Assembly: GCA_023954855.1 (NCBI GenBank) | Contig: JAGSGY010000011.1 | Coordinates: 39,724 to 103,723, forward strand | DNA length: 64,000 bases | Source of the DNA: Pseudomonadota bacterium | GTDB taxonomy: Bacteria; Myxococcota_A; UBA796; GCA-2862545 | Reading direction: 5' to 3' | Part shown: positions 60,883 through 64,000 of the stretch, in pieces | Numbering within the stretch: position 1 is the stretch's first letter | Layout: each line of letters begins with the position of its first letter | Program-made: the position numbers and the translations under genes | The notes under the pieces: generated by a model | What the model was told of the DNA's origin: nothing | The model's input: only the letters and a program-made list of their open reading frames with translations | The model's database searches: none

Positions 60883-62451
60883 GTGTCCTCCGCCTCTCGT
60901 TTCTACCGTGCCGTGCTGTCGTCCTCGCTTGGAACGGCGATCAGTCGCGTGTTCGGCTTGGCCCGTACCATCGCGCTCGGCGCGTTTCTCGGTGCTGGTC
61001 CCGTCTCGGATGCTTGGGACATTGCGTGGACGCTACCGAACGCGTTTCGCCGCTTCGTGGCAGATGAAGGGCTGACCGGTGCGCTCGTCCCCGCCATCTC
61101 GCGGGCCGAGGCGGACGAAGGGCACGACCGCGCGCGAGAAGTCGCGAACACCACGCTGGCCTTCCTTGTTGCGCTGTGCAGCTTCATCGTCGCGATCCTG
61201 GTGCTGTTCTCAGAGCACGCGGTGCTGGCGTTTGCCTACTCCTTCCGCAACAACCCGGAGCAGCTCGCTCTCGCCGCGGGCCTACTCAAGGTCACCGCAC
61301 CGCTGGTGTTTCTGGTCAGCTTCGTGTCGTTCATGGAAGGGCTGCTCAACCAGCGCGACCACTACTTCGTGCCCAAGATGGCCCCCGGGCTTCTCGCTCT
61401 GGGCATGGTGATTGGCGTGGCGTCGGGCGGTGCGCTGGGCACGGAACCCGTGTGGGGGCTCGCGTTTGGAACGCTGGTCGGTGGCGTGCTTCATGCGGTC
61501 GTGAACCTACCAGTGCTCTGGCAGAAGTGGGGGCCGATCGGCCTGCGCTTCGCGTTTGGCGACCCGCGATTCCGTGCCGTCGCCAAGGAACTCTCTAAGG
61601 TCATCGCCATCGGCTTGCTCGCGCAGGTCAACATCCTCGCGCTGCGGCAGCTGCTCACCTCGGTTGGGCACGGGGTCACCACCCAGTACAGCCAAGCGAA
61701 TCGCGTGGTCGATCTCGCCCAGGGCATCATCGCTGTCGGCATTGGCTCTGCGCTTCTCCCCGCGCTCTCGAAGGCGGCGGCGAACCATGACCAGGCCGCT
61801 ATCGGTCGCGAGCTGACCCGGGCGCTGCGCTTAGCCGGCTTTCTCTTGCTGCCTGCGGCCGCGGTCCTCGTTGCGTTCGGGCTTCCTGTCTCGGCCATCC
61901 TGCTCAGAGTGGGGGCCTACACCCTGAGCGACGTGCAGGCCACGGCCGGAACCGTCGCGATCATGACCCCGTTCATGCTCTCGATCGCCGGCATCAATCT
62001 GCTCAAGAAGGTGTTCTTCGCCTATGAGTGGCGCAATGCGCTGCTCGGCGTCGGTGGCCTGGGTGTCGCGACGACCATTGTGCTCGGCATCGCGCTCAAG
62101 CCTGCGTTTGGCCTGTTGGGCATCGCGGGTGCGCTGTCCGTGTCCACGGTGGTGCAGTTCGCGCTCTACGGGTGGCTGCTCAGGCGATGGCTCGGCGACG
62201 ACGTCAAGACGGACGGTCTGGCCTCTGGAGTCGGCCGCATGGCGCTTGCCGCAGTACCGACGGCTGCGTGGTTCGCGCTGATCGCGCCGTTCGGAGAGTG
62301 GGAATACGGCCCGCAATCCCTGGTCAACTGGGGCGTGCTGCTCGGAGGACTGGTGACCGGCGGCTTGATCTACGGTGGCATTGCTTGGATGCTTGGGGTC
62401 GAGGAACTCACGCGGGTGGTGGGTCTGGTGCGGAGGCGACTCGGGCGATGA
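60883..62451 (+). CDS. murJ: Lipid II flippase MurJ
   Basis: MurJ flips lipid II across the inner membrane for wall synthesis. The 522-residue product has some 13-14 membrane segments and the family start (LGTAISRVFGLARTIALGAFLGAGPVSDAWDIAWTLPNAFRRFVADEGLTGALVPAISRA) with the conserved Arg and Asp of the central cavity. The start is GTG at 60883, placed so that the N-terminal family motif begins at once. It overlaps the patatin gene by four bases (ATGA). Confidence 0.93.
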   Translation: MSSASRFYRAVLSSSLGTAISRVFGLARTIALGAFLGAGPVSDAWDIAWTLPNAFRRFVADEGLTGALVPAISRAEADEGHDRAREVANTTLAFLVALCSFIVAILVLFSEHAVLAFAYSFRNNPEQLALAAGLLKVTAPLVFLVSFVSFMEGLLNQRDHYFVPKMAPGLLALGMVIGVASGGALGTEPVWGLAFGTLVGGVLHAVVNLPVLWQKWGPIGLRFAFGDPRFRAVAKELSKVIAIGLLAQVNILALRQLLTSVGHGVTTQYSQANRVVDLAQGIIAVGIGSALLPALSKAAANHDQAAIGRELTRALRLAGFLLLPAAAVLVAFGLPVSAILLRVGAYTLSDVQATAGTVAIMTPFMLSIAGINLLKKVFFAYEWRNALLGVGGLGVATTIVLGIALKPAFGLLGIAGALSVSTVVQFALYGWLLRRWLGDDVKTDGLASGVGRMALAAVPTAAWFALIAPFGEWEYGPQSLVNWGVLLGGLVTGGLIYGGIAWMLGVEELTRVVGLVRRRLGR

Positions 62452-63590
62452 AGGGTAAGGGCATTCGACGCGCAGTAGTGCTTGCCGGCGGAGGCGCGCG
62501 TGGGGCCTATGAGGCCGGCGTGCTGCGCTTCATTCAAGAGCACATCTCGACCCCCGACACGCCAGACTTCGACATCGTCACCGGCTCGTCCATTGGTGCC
62601 ATCAACGGCTGCTTTATCGCTTCGATGGGCATCGATGGGGCTTCTCGCTTGTCGGGATTCTGGCGGCAGCTTCGGCCCGAGCACGTCTATGACTTCGGTC
62701 GCCGCGACCTGATCACCACGCCGGCCCGCTTCCTGCAGCGCCGGCCCGGAACCGGAGAGGGGGCTGCGCTCTGGAACAGTCGGCCCCTGCGGCGCTTGCT
62801 CCGTCGCACGATTCCCTGGCCCGCCCTGTATGAACGGCTCGACTCAGGGGAGCTCGCGGCGCTCGTGGTCGCTGCGACCGACGTCGGTACGGGCGCGACC
62901 GTTCTGTTTGCGGACGGTTCGATCGGCCCCAGACCTCGCTCGCATTCGCGGGTCATTCCAACGCGCATCGGTCCTGCGCACGCATTGGCATCCTCTGCAA
63001 TTCCGCTGATCTTCCCGGCGGTCGATGTCGATGGCCGCACCTATGTCGACGGGTCTCTTCGCCAGAACACACCGCTTGCTCCTGCGATTGACGTCGGAGC
63101 GGACCGCGTCCTTGTCATCGGGGTGAGTCGGCCTCGAACGCCGCATCGCGACGACATCGAGATGGCGCCGACACCACTGTTCTTGGCTGGAAAGGCCTTC
63201 AACGCCTTGCTGCTCGACCCCATCGACGATGACCTCAGGCAGCTGCGGGGCATCAATGAGCTGCTTCAGATCGGCGAGGACGTGCATCCCGGCTTTCTCG
63301 AGCACGTCGCCGGGAGGAGCCATCAATACCGCATCGTCGAGCCGACCATGATTCGCCCGAGCTTCGACATCGGAACCCTCGCCGCCGAGGCCTTCAGTGC
63401 GCACAAGGGGGAGCTGCCGTGGGCGTCGCGCATGCTGCTCGGCGTGATCGGCGGGAGTGAGCCCGAGGATGAGGCCGACCTGGTGTCCTACCTGTACATG
63501 CACGCTCCGTTCACGCGTGCGCTGGAGCAGGCCGGCTTCGACGATGCCGAGAAGCGTGCGGACGTGCTGGCGGCGTTCTTCGAGGACTAG
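62448..63590 (+). CDS. Patatin-like phospholipase
   Basis: The 380-residue protein has the patatin oxyanion loop [12 protein letters not shown], the nucleophile Ser in GSSIGAING, and the catalytic Asp in [11 protein letters not shown] (here DGS where many members have DGG). These give a Ser-Asp dyad that hydrolyses phospholipid acyl chains. It has no signal peptide. The ATG at 62448 overlaps the murJ stop, so the two are translationally coupled; whether lipid cleavage serves envelope remodelling is inference. Confidence 0.9.
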   Translation: MKGKGIRRAVVLAGGGARGAYEAGVLRFIQEHISTPDTPDFDIVTGSSIGAINGCFIASMGIDGASRLSGFWRQLRPEHVYDFGRRDLITTPARFLQRRPGTGEGAALWNSRPLRRLLRRTIPWPALYERLDSGELAALVVAATDVGTGATVLFADGSIGPRPRSHSRVIPTRIGPAHALASSAIPLIFPAVDVDGRTYVDGSLRQNTPLAPAIDVGADRVLVIGVSRPRTPHRDDIEMAPTPLFLAGKAFNALLLDPIDDDLRQLRGINELLQIGEDVHPGFLEHVAGRSHQYRIVEPTMIRPSFDIGTLAAEAFSAHKGELPWASRMLLGVIGGSEPEDEADLVSYLYMHAPFTRALEQAGFDDAEKRADVLAAFFED

Positions 63591-63648
63591 CGGCTCTCGC
63601 CGTTGACGAGTGCCTGGGCGTGCCGCACAGTGGGGGCTCGGAGGGACC

Positions 63649-64000
63649 ATGCGCGTCCAGTTGCTCGCACCGCTTCTACTCGGCCTCGCTCTGCTGGGTT
63701 GCCGAGACGAGCCTACTGCTGTGGATAGCGGTGACAGCCAGTTCGACTCTGACTCCGAGGCCGACACGGACACGGACACGGATGCAGATGCCGACACGGA
63801 TGCAGATGCCGACACGGATGCGGACGCCGACACGGATGCGGACGCCGACACGGATGCAGACGCCGACACGGACGCGGATGCCGACACCGACGCAGATGCG
63901 GACACGGACGCAGATGCGGACACCGACGTGGATGCCGACACGGACGCGGATGCCGACACGGACGCGGATGCCGACACGGACGCGGATGCCGACACGGACG
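63649..64000 (+). CDS. Asp-rich repeat lipoprotein, 5' part only
   Basis: The gene starts at ATG 63649 after GGAGGG and runs off the window after 117 codons. A lipoprotein signal ([14 protein letters not shown]) is followed by an acidic linker and then a tandem six-residue repeat of the DTDADA type continuing to the window edge. Such Asp-rich repeats often bind calcium or serve as flexible stalks for surface domains further on. The functional C-terminal domain is not visible. Confidence 0.85.
   Translation, partial: MRVQLLAPLLLGLALLGCRDEPTAVDSGDSQFDSDSEADTDTDTDADADTDADADTDADADTDADADTDADADTDADADTDADADTDADADTDVDADTDADADTDADADTDADADTD
63763..64000 (+). repeat. 18-bp tandem repeat coding for DTDADA units
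   Basis: About thirteen 18-base units occupy the region to the end of the window. The early copies differ by synonymous changes (GAC/GAT, GCG/GCA/GCC, ACG/ACC), with single replacements such as Val. The last three complete copies (63937-63990) and the following 10 bases are identical in DNA, which indicates recent duplication. Confidence 0.85.

Noticed and set aside
62844..63995. Long minus-strand open frame with Ser-Ala-Ser-Val repeats
   Set aside because: It is the antisense of the DTDADA repeat and of the patatin gene. The plus strand has a ribosome site, lipobox and clear frame, so the minus frame is a by-product of the repeat.

Overview
This is a GC-rich, gene-dense stretch of bacterial chromosome that is mostly housekeeping, with no insertion sequence, phage, CRISPR array or rRNA seen. 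Several features point to the Myxococcota/Deltaproteobacteria side of the tree: a TonB-like protein ending in an AgmX/PglI-type domain beside an ExbB/ExbD motor and TPR proteins, many lipoproteins and predicted outer-membrane barrels, an NtrC-type sigma-54 activator, and a surface lipoprotein with Asp-Thr-Asp-Ala repeats. I cannot name a genus. The calls rest on reading motifs and gene order by eye; no database search was run.

Layout. 1-3345: the end of a riboflavin operon (ribE fragment, a RibB with a degenerate RibA-like half, ribH), then nusB, a DUF2752 protein, an IscA-type protein and a [2Fe-2S] ferredoxin. 3346-7639 (minus): a small lipoprotein behind tRNA-Phe, and an SppA-type protease with a barrel-like N-terminus, translationally coupled to an NtrC-family regulator. 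7806-9296: PBP4-type dacB. 9497-23291: the most interesting region, a self-contained envelope machine (coiled-coil periplasmic protein, two large TPR proteins, a TPR lipoprotein, a tiny secreted protein, a TolQ/ExbB protein, two TolR/ExbD proteins, an FHA-like/TonB-like spanning protein, a periplasmic protein and an outer-membrane barrel). It resembles the core of the Myxococcus Agl-Glt gliding and Nfs spore-coat machines, here gathered in one locus.

23468-34764: ftsK, lolA, rimO, a CtpA-type protease, murI, nadD, a kelch lipoprotein, pgeF and a TPR lipoprotein. 34747-37476: a large beta-helix lipoprotein. 37580-39130: a biotin-dependent carboxylase beta subunit. 39282-42801: the classical translation cluster rpsP-khpA-rimM-trmD-rplS followed by yraN and rsmI. 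42788-50527: barrel-like and lipoprotein genes, tRNA-Ala and tRNA-Leu, plsC, a TlpA-like thioredoxin, rpsU, holA, a haloalkane-dehalogenase-like hydrolase and rpsT.

50685-56707: lepA, a small membrane protein and an oligopeptide ABC transporter (oppBCDF) without a binding protein. 56771-64000: a Kbp/YgaU-like BON-LysM protein, a DUF2780-like protein, two small envelope proteins, a sulfotransferase, murJ, a patatin and the start of an Asp-rich repeat lipoprotein that runs off the window. Most operons show 1-4 base start/stop overlaps, so translational coupling is common. Five candidate sigma-70-like promoters and five hairpin terminators are listed.
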